Of a stretch of DNA of 64,000 nt, positions 18,141 through 27,943 are shown piece by piece. Every line of letters begins with the position of its first letter. The first letter of the stretch is position 1. The notes beneath the pieces were generated by a model. It had not been told where the DNA came from. It saw nothing but the letters and a program-made list of their open reading frames with translations, and searched no databases. Source of the stretch: Thermosipho ferrireducens (GTDB lineage Bacteria > Thermotogota > Thermotogae > Thermotogales > Fervidobacteriaceae); assembly GCF_017358165.1 (NCBI RefSeq), contig NZ_CP071446.1:1-64000 (forward strand), in the 5' to 3' direction. A program made the position numbers and the translations under genes.

Positions 18141-20528
18141 TTAATCTTTTAGTATTTTATATCTTATAATTCCTCTGTCTGTTACAAGATAAAGGTAGTC
18201 TGTATCAGAACCTGAACTGAAAACCTGCGCATCTACTTTTTCTATAATTCTCAACACCCTTCTTTCCGCAAGGTCGACAATAGTCACAAAGTTTTCACCA
18301 ATTGTGAAGATATAATTTCCAATTTGATGAATTCCTTTATTTCCTATCCAGCCTTCTCCTATATAAATCCCGTTCCCGGTTCCAATATCAAAGAAAATAA
18401 GCCCATAATTTCTCGTGATTGCAAAAACTTCGTTTCGTACGACAATAACGTCAGTTATATCAAGACTTTTCCCTTCAGTTTCCGGTACTGAAAGAGTTAA
18501 ATTAAGCTTTGGAATAAATATCTGTTTGTTAGTAAACATTATTAAATAGTTTTTATCAACCTTAAACTTTCCATATTGCCCACGTAATTCTTTTATCTTA
18601 TTATTTTTTGGATCCCAGAAACTTACTGTGTTTCCAGAAAATATAGCAGTGTAGACCCCCTCTGTTGTTGCAAGAAAGTCGCCTGCGTATACCACATCGT
18701 AGACTTTTTTTACAGCCGGACTATAAAAATAGATTTTATCAGTTGTTCTAAATGACACTCCTCCAAATGACGCCTTTAAATTATTTATAGGACCATCAAG
18801 TAATTTTGTGCCATTTCCATATAACCCATCTTTATCTGCTGTATATATTACGGATTTGAAAATAGCTATTTGCTTACCAGGATATTCTAATGTTTTATCA
18901 GGGGTTAAAACAACAGAATTGCCAATTTTTGCTCCGTCAAATCTATATGGTCTTAAACGGGAAAGATAAACTTCACGTTCTTTTTCCGTCTTTGAAATAT
19001 ATTCTCTATAAGTATCATCTTTATATTCTGGTACCAACGTTGTTTTGTATGCGAAAAATTCTTTTAGTTTATTAACAAATTCTGTGGTTGAATAATAGGA
19101 ATATACAGAACCTTTTATTGGAACAAGCTGCATATTTCCTATTTTTGCAGACGAATTTACTACTATACCATCACCTTTTCCTCTGGCAAGTTCAGGATAA
19201 AACTTTTCCAGCGAAGAACCCGAAACGTCTATGGAGAGCGGAGGTTTTGTCCCCATAAAAGCAATACTTTCTACTGAAGGAGGATTTAACTGACTGATTT
19301 TTTTCAAAAATTCTGATCCGGGAATGAGATCACTCCAATATGTATTCACAGTTTCAATGAATGTAAATATGTGGTTCTGTATTGCAGTAATTATATCTTT
19401 TTGAATATTATAAACAGCGGAAAGAGCTTCTGGATTTTTTCCATACAAAAGCGAGGAAAAGTAAACCGGATTAACTATATTAGTGCCTGAAAAAGGAACA
19501 GAAACGTATGCTACTTTCCTCACGTTTTGAATTTCAGGGTGTAGTGCCAGAGCATAATAAACTATTAAACCACCAACATCTTGTGCCACAATATCGAACT
19601 TAAAATTTTTAAATCTTTTCAACTCAGTTATTAATCTTTCTGCCTCAAATTCAATGTAACTCTTTAAACCAGTCCTTTTGAAAAAATCGTTAGCCATATC
19701 CTGATACATTTTTGAACGCGTCTGATAAAGCGGATAATTGTACAGCATAATGGTTCTATCAGGGAAAATAACAGACCACAAATTTACATCCGGATTAATT
19801 TCAGATTTAAAGTAACCAGAAAAATTTTTATCTGTCCCGGGGACAATTAACACCACAGGTTTTTCCGATACCTGCTCTGCAAGTACTTTGATTCCAAGCT
19901 CCTGTTTTTTAGGTGAAAGCACAACAACTCCTATTTTAGAACTATGGAACGATTGAGCCTCTGCGTAATATCCCTTATCATCCAGACCTATATATGAACC
20001 CGGGAATATTCTATACACGTTACTATTCTCTGGAATGTATGCCAGAGCAATGTTGTTATACTCAATTCCCTGATAAAATTCCTGTGGAAAATAATACCTA
20101 TAACGTATAGGTATATAAGCCATATCGTTTTTTCCATCCGTTGGTACAACATCATAAATAGTATCCACAAAAGGAGAACTTGCAAAAAGGTCTGGATTAT
20201 CCTGGGAAGTTATAGGAATAAGGTTAAATTCTTTTTTGTAGGGAAAAGCCCCTTGAGGAATTTGAATATAGAGATTTTTAACTACCGTTGTTCCCTGCTC
20301 TGATTTAATTTCTACTGTTTTTGGCCTGGTAAAAATTGAAATAAGCAAAGCAATAGAAACTATAAGTGCCACTAATCCCACTATAAACATAAGAAGTAAT
20401 TTTCTTTTCCATAAACTTTTAAATGCACCAACATAATCAATTTTTGTTAATGATTTAAGAAAATCCAATCTAATTTTAATCTTTTTCTTTTTTTCCTGCG
20501 TTGTTTCTTCTTTCTTATCTTCAGGCAT
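18141..20528 (-). CDS. Membrane-anchored alpha/beta-hydrolase-like protein with C-terminal propeller-like region
   Basis: This 795-residue protein starts with a Lys-rich cytoplasmic tail (1-44) and one membrane helix (about 45-66). An extracytoplasmic hydrolase-like domain contains VVLIVPGTDKNFSGYF (about 225-240) and AQDVGGLIVYYALALHPE, where Asp317 occupies the nucleophile-elbow position. A region of short beta repeats from about 540 to the end suggests a propeller. The Asp elbow recalls haloalkane dehalogenases and epoxide hydrolases, but catalytic activity is not shown. GAGGTG precedes ATG 20528; BFN lies 26 bp upstream. Confidence 0.7.
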   Translation of the reverse strand: MPEDKKEETTQEKKKKIKIRLDFLKSLTKIDYVGAFKSLWKRKLLLMFIVGLVALIVSIALLISIFTRPKTVEIKSEQGTTVVKNLYIQIPQGAFPYKKEFNLIPITSQDNPDLFASSPFVDTIYDVVPTDGKNDMAYIPIRYRYYFPQEFYQGIEYNNIALAYIPENSNVYRIFPGSYIGLDDKGYYAEAQSFHSSKIGVVVLSPKKQELGIKVLAEQVSEKPVVLIVPGTDKNFSGYFKSEINPDVNLWSVIFPDRTIMLYNYPLYQTRSKMYQDMANDFFKRTGLKSYIEFEAERLITELKRFKNFKFDIVAQDVGGLIVYYALALHPEIQNVRKVAYVSVPFSGTNIVNPVYFSSLLYGKNPEALSAVYNIQKDIITAIQNHIFTFIETVNTYWSDLIPGSEFLKKISQLNPPSVESIAFMGTKPPLSIDVSGSSLEKFYPELARGKGDGIVVNSSAKIGNMQLVPIKGSVYSYYSTTEFVNKLKEFFAYKTTLVPEYKDDTYREYISKTEKEREVYLSRLRPYRFDGAKIGNSVVLTPDKTLEYPGKQIAIFKSVIYTADKDGLYGNGTKLLDGPINNLKASFGGVSFRTTDKIYFYSPAVKKVYDVVYAGDFLATTEGVYTAIFSGNTVSFWDPKNNKIKELRGQYGKFKVDKNYLIMFTNKQIFIPKLNLTLSVPETEGKSLDITDVIVVRNEVFAITRNYGLIFFDIGTGNGIYIGEGWIGNKGIHQIGNYIFTIGENFVTIVDLAERRVLRIIEKVDAQVFSSGSDTDYLYLVTDRGIIRYKILKD

Positions 20529-20554
20529 TTTGACACCTCACTGGTATTTTCTTT

Positions 20555-21088
20555 TTATTCACCTTGTTCGGAATCTTTCTTTAATCTTTTTCTAAACTCA
20601 TTTATATCAAGGTTTTCAACAAATCTTTTAAACGCTTCGTCTTCTTTGTCACTACTATGCGATTCTTCAAGTTCTATAGTTTGAGTGTTAACAATCTCAG
20701 AAGCTACATAAATTGGTATATTGGATTTCAATGCAATTATAATACAGTCAGATGGTCTTGCATCAAATTCCAGAAAGCTACTTGCATGTTCCTCAGGTGG
20801 TATGGTTAAATCTTTTAATATTAGCTTTGCGTAAAAAGTGTTATCTTCTATTTTATTTATTATAACTTTTTCCGGCACAGCTTCCAGAGTTTCAATTATA
20901 TTCAACATAAGATCATGTGAGAGTGGTCGAGCAAACTCTGTTTGTTCAAGTATCATAGCAATTATACTTGCTTCGCACGCTCCTATCCAGATAGGAAGTA
21001 TTTTTCTCGTCCCCTCAATTTCAAGAAGTACAACAGGGGCATTATTGAGTTTGTCTAATACCAAAGCTTTAACCTTTGCTTTCTTCAT
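20555..21088 (-). CDS. Bifunctional nuclease (BFN/DUF151) domain protein
   Basis: A 177-residue protein with the BFN domain over residues 1-135 (ILPIWIGACEASIIAMIL, RPLSHDLMLNIIE, DARPSDCIIIAL). T. maritima TM0160 is a structural representative of the family. A plant homologue has been reported as a nuclease; the bacterial role is unclear. The C-terminal 40 residues are acidic and charged. The start overlaps the end of plsC by 20 bp, and GAGGAGG precedes the ATG. Confidence 0.9.
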   Translation of the reverse strand: MKKAKVKALVLDKLNNAPVVLLEIEGTRKILPIWIGACEASIIAMILEQTEFARPLSHDLMLNIIETLEAVPEKVIINKIEDNTFYAKLILKDLTIPPEEHASSFLEFDARPSDCIIIALKSNIPIYVASEIVNTQTIELEESHSSDKEDEAFKRFVENLDINEFRKRLKKDSEQGE

Positions 21089-21833
21089 TATCTAACCTCC
21101 TCTCGATTTCCTTGACCCCATTTTTTATAACATTTTCCACATAGAGTCTAAATTCTTCCTCATTTTGAAATTCTTTGGGGTCTACTAAATCATGAATCTT
21201 TATACCTGCCGGAGTTCTATGAACAACCAGACTTTTCTTTTTTAATATTTTGTGATTTCCCCATATTGAAACAGGTAACACTTTTATCCCATTTCTAAAA
21301 GCAAGTTCAAGACTTCTTGGTTTAAAAGGAAGCATTTTTCCATCTCTGGAACGTGTTCCTTCTGGAAAAATAACAAAATGAGTACCACTCTTCATTTTTT
21401 TTACCACTTCTTTTAAAGCAACCGCAGTTTGTCGGATATTCCCTCTGTCTATTAACACACTTCCCAGATATTTTAGATACCAGTTTATTCCAGGGAGTTT
21501 CCCTAATTCTTTCTTTGCTATGAAAGCAACAGGTGCGCAAAAACCCAAAATCATCGGAATATCCAGTGCGCTCTGGTGATTAGCTACAACAAGAAAATTC
21601 TCATCTACAGGAGGAATGTCTCCAAATTTGTAAACTTTAATTCCTAATAACTTAAACGCCATTCTCCCAAAAATTACAACCTGATTAATGACAAACCTTT
21701 TAGCTGCTTTTTTACTGAATAACCTGATTATAAAACCTACAACCAGAACAATTGCTCCGTATATAAAAATATAGATTACCGCACCTATTAGAAAATACAA
21801 AGTCATTATAAAATTTTTTATTTTCGTTCCCAT
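21069..21833 (-). CDS. plsC: 1-acyl-sn-glycerol-3-phosphate acyltransferase
   Basis: This enzyme acylates lysophosphatidic acid to phosphatidic acid at the membrane. It has 254 residues, an N-terminal membrane segment (about 6-40), the catalytic HX4D motif NHQSALD, and the substrate-binding FPEGTRS. ATG 21833 is chosen: GCGAGGG lies 8 bases upstream and the gene then begins 4 bp after the thiI stop. A longer frame would overlap thiI by 32 bp. Confidence 0.93.
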   Translation of the reverse strand: MGTKIKNFIMTLYFLIGAVIYIFIYGAIVLVVGFIIRLFSKKAAKRFVINQVVIFGRMAFKLLGIKVYKFGDIPPVDENFLVVANHQSALDIPMILGFCAPVAFIAKKELGKLPGINWYLKYLGSVLIDRGNIRQTAVALKEVVKKMKSGTHFVIFPEGTRSRDGKMLPFKPRSLELAFRNGIKVLPVSIWGNHKILKKKSLVVHRTPAGIKIHDLVDPKEFQNEEEFRLYVENVIKNGVKEIERRLDNEESKG

Positions 21834-21837
21834 AATA

Positions 21838-23031
21838 CTATCCCTCGCTTTTGTTCTGAAGCATTCCATGTATAAATGTATATTTTTCTATTTTTTCATA
21901 AACAATACTTTCCAGTTCCTCTAATTCTAAAAGGCTTTGTTCGATTTTTTCAATCTCCTTTAACGAAGACTTTGTTGCCGGTCTTTTTGGAGCAAACGCA
22001 ACACAGCTATCAATGTATGGGAGGATAGAAATATCATAAGTACCTATTTCCTTTGCTTTATCAATAATTTCAATTTTGTCAAAACCAATTAATGGTCTTA
22101 AAACTGGTAATTTTGATGCATCTTCAATGCTGTGTAAATTAGTAAGAGTTTGACTCGCAACCTGGCCAAGATTTTCTCCTGTTATTAACGCTTTCGCCTT
22201 AATTTTTCTTGCTAATTTATTTGCTATTCTCATCATACTTCGTCGCTGTAAAATAAGAGAATATTCATCTGGCGCATTGTTTTTTATATATGTTTGAACC
22301 TCTGTAAAAGGAACTATCCAGCATTTAAAAATATCCGGGCTGTACATTGAGAGTTTTTGGGCAAGATCTAATATTTTTCTTACAGATTTTTCGGAAGTGT
22401 AAGGAGGACTTAAAAAAGTAATGCTATTCACATCAACGCCCCGCTTTAACATATACCACCCGGCTACAGGACTATCTATTCCGCCACTTAAAAGCAATAA
22501 TCCTTTACCGGCAACTCCAACAGGTAATCCTCCTGACATCGATATCTTATTACTGAATATAAATGTTTCCACTTCCTTTATTTCAATCCCAATTTTAAAC
22601 TCAGGATTATGCACATCCACCGAAATCCCGGGAATATTTTTTAATATATATGAACCAACTTCGGCACTAATCTTATAGCTGCCCATTGGGAATTTTTTAA
22701 AAGATTTTTTTGTTTCAACTTTAAAAGTTCTGGCACCATTTTCGAACATTTCTCTTGCTAACTCCAGCGAAATTTCTTTAATCTGTTCAAAATCATGGGG
22801 AACGGAATATGCTACACTGACGTTCTGAATTCCAAAAACATAATTTAACTTTGGAAGAATATCATTTTCATTTTTATTTTCAAGGCGGATAACCAACCTT
22901 CCATAACGTTTATTCACTCTTGGTGCTTCTGCTATCTTTATTATATTGTCAATAAGCCTCTTCTCAAAAAAACTCCGATTTTTTCCTTTCAGTCCAATCT
23001 CTGAATATCTAACAAGTATAACTTTCTCCAC
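21838..23031 (-). CDS. thiI: tRNA 4-thiouridine synthetase ThiI
   Basis: This protein adenylates U8 of tRNA and, with a sulfur carrier, makes 4-thiouridine; it can also serve thiamine synthesis. It has 397 residues: N-terminal ferredoxin-like/THUMP region (1-165) and a PP-loop ATPase with LLLSGGIDSPVAGW. There is no C-terminal rhodanese domain, as in the short form found in Thermotoga. GTG 23031 follows GGGAGGT by 6 bases. It heads the minus-strand run that continues through plsC. Confidence 0.95.
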   Translation of the reverse strand: MEKVILVRYSEIGLKGKNRSFFEKRLIDNIIKIAEAPRVNKRYGRLVIRLENKNENDILPKLNYVFGIQNVSVAYSVPHDFEQIKEISLELAREMFENGARTFKVETKKSFKKFPMGSYKISAEVGSYILKNIPGISVDVHNPEFKIGIEIKEVETFIFSNKISMSGGLPVGVAGKGLLLLSGGIDSPVAGWYMLKRGVDVNSITFLSPPYTSEKSVRKILDLAQKLSMYSPDIFKCWIVPFTEVQTYIKNNAPDEYSLILQRRSMMRIANKLARKIKAKALITGENLGQVASQTLTNLHSIEDASKLPVLRPLIGFDKIEIIDKAKEIGTYDISILPYIDSCVAFAPKRPATKSSLKEIEKIEQSLLELEELESIVYEKIEKYTFIHGMLQNKSEG

Positions 23032-23107
23032 ATCCCTACCTCCCATCAAAATAATTCTTACAATCCATTTACTTATAATATTTTACCACATTTTTCAGAT
23101 CTAAAAT

Positions 23108-23395
23108 GAACACATATAAGGGCGAGTGTTGGTGAAAATAAGATCCATCGCCTTCGCGCTCCTCAGGATAACATCCCTCTCGTCACTTCGTTCCTCGGGA
23201 TGACAGGAAAGGATTGTCATTCCGAGGAGCATAGAAGGCGAGGAATCCACCCCCATGTCATTCCGAACCCGAAGGGTGAGGAACCTTGTAATTAGCGAGA
23301 TTAGCGAGAGTTAGTAAAAAATAAGATTCCTCACATGCGTTCGGAATGACAAAAAATAGCGGTGTTGGCGAGGTTGGTAAAATAAGTCTTTATAT
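23108..23395. repeat. Interspersed hairpin repeat cluster, copy 1
   Basis: It holds several imperfect hairpins whose arms are ATTCC/GGAAT or ATCC(C/T)/(G/A)GGAT next to GTCAT, separated by GCGAG-TTAG short repeats. The same modules recur near 37.0, 41.9-42.3, 45.7-46.1 and 49.9 kb. It fills most of the 470-bp gap upstream of thiI; no gene is supported in the gap. Confidence 0.85.
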
Positions 23396-23467
23396 CTAAC
23401 TCATTTAAAACTATGAAAATAATAAATAATAAAAATCCAAAAAAATTAATCTAATTTTTCAAATTTA

Positions 23468-23476
23468 TGATATAAT
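23468..23476 (+). promoter_or_regulatory. Extended -10 promoter element
   Basis: TGATATAAT is an exact extended -10, 29 bp before the start of the exported-protein gene at 23505. The -35 region is weak. Confidence 0.6.
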
Positions 23477-23504
23477 CTTAGCACACTGGAAGGGAGGTGA
23501 AGTT

Positions 23505-23981
23505 ATGAAAAAGCTATTATTGTTAATTTTATTGATAGTCACTACACTGATGTTCGCTGTAGATTTAGGAGTGTTGGCTGGCACCGAAATTGGTGGAAGG
23601 CAGAGAACCTACATAGGAGTTCAATTTGGGACTACTGCAAGTTTGATAGGACTTTCCCTGGATGTCTACTATCCAATATCGTTTGAGGAGTTAGAAGAAA
23701 TAGAATTTGAAGACATAACTCTTGTTGAATTTGACCCGTATCTCCTTCTCGTTATTCCACTCAGAGACTTGAAAATATATGCAGGTGCAGCTCCGATACT
23801 TTTACTTGATTTAGAAGAAGGAGGACTGGGACTTTATTCAGACGAAGTTTTTCATGTAAAAGCGGGTGTAAAAATAGGAAGTGGTATAGCGTTTACCCTG
23901 GAAGTATTAACAACAATGACTCTTGATTTTATGAGTACAGGAATATATGCAGTAACCGCTGGTTTGGGTTTAAGCTTTTAA
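23505..23981 (+). CDS. Exported small protein, possibly beta-barrel
   Basis: A 158-residue protein with a signal peptide (1-18). The rest alternates hydrophobic and polar residues and is Gly-rich, with a C-terminal aromatic residue (GLGLSF). This pattern would fit a small outer-membrane barrel, but I do not recognise the family. GGGAGGTG precedes ATG 23505. The VWA lipoprotein gene starts 27 bp after it, so the two are probably co-transcribed. Confidence 0.75.
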   Translation: MKKLLLLILLIVTTLMFAVDLGVLAGTEIGGRQRTYIGVQFGTTASLIGLSLDVYYPISFEELEEIEFEDITLVEFDPYLLLVIPLRDLKIYAGAAPILLLDLEEGGLGLYSDEVFHVKAGVKIGSGIAFTLEVLTTMTLDFMSTGIYAVTAGLGLSF

Positions 23982-24008
23982 ACTTTTGTAAAGAAGGGAG
24001 GGATGTTT

Positions 24009-25073
24009 ATGAAAAAGTTAATTGTTTTGACTTCATCAATTGCAATTGTAGTTTTCCTGCTTTTCAGTTGTACAAATATTCCTACACTTCCGAAAATTAT
24101 ACCGCCTGATCCTACAGGGGTTGTAAAACCAGATCCTGCAAATTTTGCAGGACTTGAAATATATCTATCTACAGATAAAATGCCATTTCTTGTACCCCTG
24201 GCAGTGCCAGATTATATTAGAATAAGAATAAGTGTTCCAGAACTTACCGAGCTTACAGAAGATGATATTCTGCTCTTTGAAGATAATAAAGCGCAAGGCT
24301 TCGTTCTTTTTAAAGAATCAGAGAGAAGAAGTGCTGTGGATATAATAATTGTAATAGATACCACTGGAAGTATGTATAATGCAATTGAAGGGGTAAAGGC
24401 AAGTATAATAGCATTTATAGATTCTATAAAGGGAGAAGGACTTGATGCAAGAGTTGGTATAATACCATTTGATGATGCAGCACCTGCAAGGGACATTTAT
24501 ATAGATGGTGTGAGCAGAGTATGGCAGGATTTAACAGATCCTGATACAGCTAAAACTTTCGCTGATAAACTTTATGCAGATGGAGGTGGGGATTGGCCAG
24601 AAAATCCATACGCCGCTCTTATGTATGCATGGGAGAATGCTTCATGGCGTACAGGAGCTCAAAGAATCCTGATATTGATCACAGACGCAACTGCACATTA
24701 TGCATCTGAACCTGATCCAGGGGATGCTTATGGTGAAGACCTGTATGACAAAGAAGATGTAATAGATACAATAAGAGGTTATGGAACAGTACATGGAGCT
24801 TTTGTTCCAAAATGGCCTTATTCCGACACAAACACAGATTTCAGTGCACCGGATGATCCAAGGGAAATCGTTGTAGAAACAGGTGGAATTTTACAATACA
24901 CAGATAGCATCGGTAATGTTGATCTTACTGCACTTGGAATCGCCGAATATATCGCATCAAGCTGGATAGTGGCATTTGAAAGTGACTCTCCAGCTGCAAC
25001 CCATACTATAGAAGTATTCATAGAACAGGATTTACAAAAAGGTTATGCAAAACTTGAAAATGTAAACTACTAA
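24009..25073 (+). CDS. VWA-domain lipoprotein
   Basis: A 354-residue lipoprotein: signal peptide with lipobox FLLFSC, a linker, then a von Willebrand A domain from about residue 112. The metal-site motif VIDTTGSMYNA is intact (DxTxS), and LILITDATAHY forms a later strand. VWA domains bind proteins through a metal ion; no partner is evident. ATG 24009 is preferred over the in-frame ATG two codons upstream, because GGGAGGG is then spaced normally. A bidirectional terminator follows. Confidence 0.85.
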   Translation: MKKLIVLTSSIAIVVFLLFSCTNIPTLPKIIPPDPTGVVKPDPANFAGLEIYLSTDKMPFLVPLAVPDYIRIRISVPELTELTEDDILLFEDNKAQGFVLFKESERRSAVDIIIVIDTTGSMYNAIEGVKASIIAFIDSIKGEGLDARVGIIPFDDAAPARDIYIDGVSRVWQDLTDPDTAKTFADKLYADGGGDWPENPYAALMYAWENASWRTGAQRILILITDATAHYASEPDPGDAYGEDLYDKEDVIDTIRGYGTVHGAFVPKWPYSDTNTDFSAPDDPREIVVETGGILQYTDSIGNVDLTALGIAEYIASSWIVAFESDSPAATHTIEVFIEQDLQKGYAKLENVNY

Positions 25074-25098
25074 TAATTCCAGGAAAGTTTAAAAAAAC

Positions 25099-25126
25099 AA
25101 AAGGAGCCGCTCAGGCTCCTTTTTTC
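25099..25126. terminator. Bidirectional terminator between VWA gene and rnfA
   Basis: AAGGAGCC and GGCTCCTT pair over a 5-base loop, with T runs on the right and (on the other strand) from the A-rich left flank. It ends both convergent transcripts directly at the rnfA stop. Confidence 0.9.
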
Positions 25127-25702
25127 TTACATTTTAATCATACCCTGGAATCCCATAAATGCAAGTGAAAGAAGAGAAGCAGTGATCAAGGCAATAGGTA
25201 ATCCTTCAAACGATTTTGGTAAATCATATAATTCAAGTTTTTCTCGAATAGCACTAAATATTATCAGCGCAAGTAAAAATCCAAGCCCAGCACCCAACGC
25301 GTTAAAAATTGTTTCAAGTAATGTGTAAGTATTCATACTATTTATTATTGCAACACCAAGGATTATACAGTTTGTAGTTATCAACGGTAGAAATATTCCA
25401 AGTTCTTCGTAAAGATTTGGATTGTTCTTTTTCATAAACAACTCTACAAATTGAACAAAAGAGGCAATAACCAATATGAAAGCAATTGTACGCAAGAACC
25501 CAAGACCTAAAGCTGTTAAAAGAAGATCCACAAACCATGCAATCGTTGAAGACATCACCAGAACAAAAGTGGCAGCAAGCCCCATTCCAATTGCCGTGTC
25601 CATTTTTTTGGAAACACCCAAAAATGGACAAATCCCAAGAAACCTCATGAAAACATAGTTATTCACAAGCATTGTAGAAAGGAGAATTAAAAACACGTTC
25701 AT
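25127..25702 (-). CDS. rnfA: Rnf complex subunit RnfA
   Basis: Integral membrane subunit (191 residues, about six helices) of the ferredoxin:NAD+ oxidoreductase that pumps Na+ or H+. The start MNVFLILLSTMLVNNYVFMR and GICPFLGVS are typical; the conserved Cys in ICPF helps bind the intramembrane Fe-S cluster shared with RnfE. It overlaps rnfE by ATGA. It is the last gene of the operon: the terminator lies immediately behind the stop, where rnfB would be expected. Confidence 0.95.
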   Translation of the reverse strand: MNVFLILLSTMLVNNYVFMRFLGICPFLGVSKKMDTAIGMGLAATFVLVMSSTIAWFVDLLLTALGLGFLRTIAFILVIASFVQFVELFMKKNNPNLYEELGIFLPLITTNCIILGVAIINSMNTYTLLETIFNALGAGLGFLLALIIFSAIREKLELYDLPKSFEGLPIALITASLLSLAFMGFQGMIKM

Positions 25703-26310
25703 TTAGCCTTCCCCCTTTCTTTTCTTTTCATTCCAATATAGGCAAAGAGCGCTGCAAGAAGTCCAAGAGTCAGGTACGCTCCCGGGGGAAGAATCATTAA
25801 AAATACATTAAAAGCCTTTCCCCAGAGGGTTATATCAAATAACGAACCATTTCCAAAAAGTTCTCTAATGCTTCCAAGAAAAGTTAAACTTGCAGTAAAT
25901 CCAAGTCCCATTCCCAGACCATCAAGCAACGAATACCAGACATTGTTTTTTGAAGCAAATGCCTCTGCTCTCCCCATTATCACACAGTTAACAACAATTA
26001 ATGGTATAAACAATCCCAGAGTTTTCCACAAATCGTATGTGTAAGCGTGCATAACAAGATCCACTATTGTAACAAAAGAGGCAATAATGGTTATGAAAAT
26101 AGGAATTCTTATTTTTTCCGGCACAGCCTTTCTTAATATTGAAATAACAAGGTTTGACATAACAAGCACAGCAGTAGTGGCAAGTCCCATACCAAGACCA
26201 TTTATAGCACTTGTAGTGGTAGCAAGAGTTGGACACATGCCCAGCGCCTGAACAAAAGTGGGATTTTCAGCCACAAAACCCTTTGAAAATTCCTTCCACG
26301 ATCTACTCAT
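25699..26310 (-). CDS. rnfE: Rnf complex subunit RnfE
   Basis: Membrane subunit homologous to RnfA (203 residues, about six helices). The motif ALGMCPTLATTTSA carries the conserved Cys facing RnfA. ATG 26310 overlaps the rnfG stop (TAATG). The C-terminus is basic (KRKERGKAK). Confidence 0.95.
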   Translation of the reverse strand: MSRSWKEFSKGFVAENPTFVQALGMCPTLATTTSAINGLGMGLATTAVLVMSNLVISILRKAVPEKIRIPIFITIIASFVTIVDLVMHAYTYDLWKTLGLFIPLIVVNCVIMGRAEAFASKNNVWYSLLDGLGMGLGFTASLTFLGSIRELFGNGSLFDITLWGKAFNVFLMILPPGAYLTLGLLAALFAYIGMKRKERGKAK

Positions 26311-26981
26311 TATTTTACACCCCCTGAAGAGAGGTACTTGAACATAGCTGTAAGTGTACTTGCGACCGCTCGTGGAGTAATAGTAGCTCCTGTCATTACA
26401 TCACTTATTTTTACTATTCCAAGTTTTTTAGCTTCTTCTGGTTTTAAAAAACTTTTTCGAGCGTCTTTGTCTACCAAAACACCATTTTTTAGACCTTCAT
26501 AAGGCATTGGGTAAAACCTTTCCTGAGACTCGTTTTCGGAAATCTTCGCACCAAGTCCAGGAGTTTCTTGAGAATATTCAATAACCTTTATTGCGTGAAG
26601 ATCTATCCTGTCACCGTTTTTGTAGAACGAGGCAACTGTTATTACTTTTCCACCATATCCAATCCCATAACCTTTTAATACGTAAACAGTTCCCTGTGAA
26701 GTTTCAAACTTGAACACTGGAGAGATAACTGTACCACCCTCGTAGGTATACAAAACCTTCTCAGGTTCCTTAGCCTTCTCTGTGGCCTGCTTTACCAGGA
26801 TATTTTTATCTATCAGCAATTTCCCATCGTGTGTTAAAACAAATTCCAGGGCTTTTAACGTATTGTTGAGCTCAGCCTGATCTATTGCTGGTTTTGCAAG
26901 GTTGTAAATTAAACCAAGAATCACACCTGCAACTAATGTAAATAACATTAATGTTACACCTGTTTTTATAATGTTCTTCAT
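26310..26981 (-). CDS. rnfG: Rnf complex subunit RnfG (covalent FMN)
   Basis: A 223-residue subunit: one N-terminal membrane helix (about 8-29) and an extracytoplasmic FMN-binding domain. The flavin attachment motif appears as MTGATITPRAV; in this family FMN is linked to the Thr through phosphate. It overlaps rnfD by ATGA. Confidence 0.94.
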   Translation of the reverse strand: MKNIIKTGVTLMLFTLVAGVILGLIYNLAKPAIDQAELNNTLKALEFVLTHDGKLLIDKNILVKQATEKAKEPEKVLYTYEGGTVISPVFKFETSQGTVYVLKGYGIGYGGKVITVASFYKNGDRIDLHAIKVIEYSQETPGLGAKISENESQERFYPMPYEGLKNGVLVDKDARKSFLKPEEAKKLGIVKISDVMTGATITPRAVASTLTAMFKYLSSGGVK

Positions 26982-27943
26982 GGTTTCACCTCACCAAATA
27001 TGCGAGGTTGAGTGTACCTGTCAATAAGAGGTACAAAAGAATTCATCAATAATATAGATAAAGAAACGCCTTCAGGATAACCTGCGAAATACCTGATCAT
27101 AAGAGTCATCACACCACAACCAACTCCAAATATAGCCTGACCTTTTGGAGTCATAGGACTGGTTACCATATCAGTTGCCATGAACAGAGCACCGAGGATT
27201 AATCCTCCCGCTAAAATATGTAAAATAGGTGAGCCAAATTTTTCAGGATTTATCAAATAGAAAAGACTTGACATGAGAAATACCGTACCTATATAGGTTA
27301 AAGGAATCATCAACTTAATTCGCTTTCTAACCACCAGATAAATGAAGCCGATTAAAAGAAGCAACACACTTGTTTCCCCTATTGAACCTGCTCTGTTCCC
27401 AATAAAAAGGTCAAAATAACTGACATTCACATTTGAAATTCCACCTTCTTTTAACAAAGCAAGAGGTGTAGCTGTTGTCTGAGTGTCAATCCATTTTGAA
27501 AAACTAAGTGTTGGTGAATACCATGTAGTCATGTAAACAGGAAAAGAAATCAGAAGAAAGGCCCTACCGGCAAGTGCTGGATTAAATATATTCATTCCAA
27601 GTCCGCCAAACGCATGTTTCGCCACGCCAAGAGCAAAGACAAGACCTATAATCATTATCCACCAGGGAACATCAGGACTCAGGTTCATCACAAGTAATAA
27701 TCCAGTAATTGCGGCACTGCCATTTGGTGTAAAAGTTTTATCTTTCCTCAAACCCCTCATTATGAAAAGCTCAATTAACTCTCCGGCAACAGCACCGAGA
27801 ATACTCAAGAAAAACGCATAAAAACCAAAAAAGTACCATGCGCCAATTAAGGCAGGTATTAAAGCAATAATTACATCCAGCATAACCTTTGTTGTGGTGT
27901 CATCATTTCTTAAATGTGGCGATGCTCCTGTAACCAGCTTCAT
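26978..27943 (-). CDS. rnfD: Rnf complex subunit RnfD
   Basis: Integral membrane subunit of 321 residues with about nine to ten helices, opening with MKLVTGASPHLRNDDTT. The NqrB/RnfD-type motif MATDMVTSPMTPKG near residue 235 marks the conserved flavin-region loop. ATGA overlaps join it to rnfC and rnfG. Confidence 0.95.
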   Translation of the reverse strand: MKLVTGASPHLRNDDTTTKVMLDVIIALIPALIGAWYFFGFYAFFLSILGAVAGELIELFIMRGLRKDKTFTPNGSAAITGLLLVMNLSPDVPWWIMIIGLVFALGVAKHAFGGLGMNIFNPALAGRAFLLISFPVYMTTWYSPTLSFSKWIDTQTTATPLALLKEGGISNVNVSYFDLFIGNRAGSIGETSVLLLLIGFIYLVVRKRIKLMIPLTYIGTVFLMSSLFYLINPEKFGSPILHILAGGLILGALFMATDMVTSPMTPKGQAIFGVGCGVMTLMIRYFAGYPEGVSLSILLMNSFVPLIDRYTQPRIFGEVKP

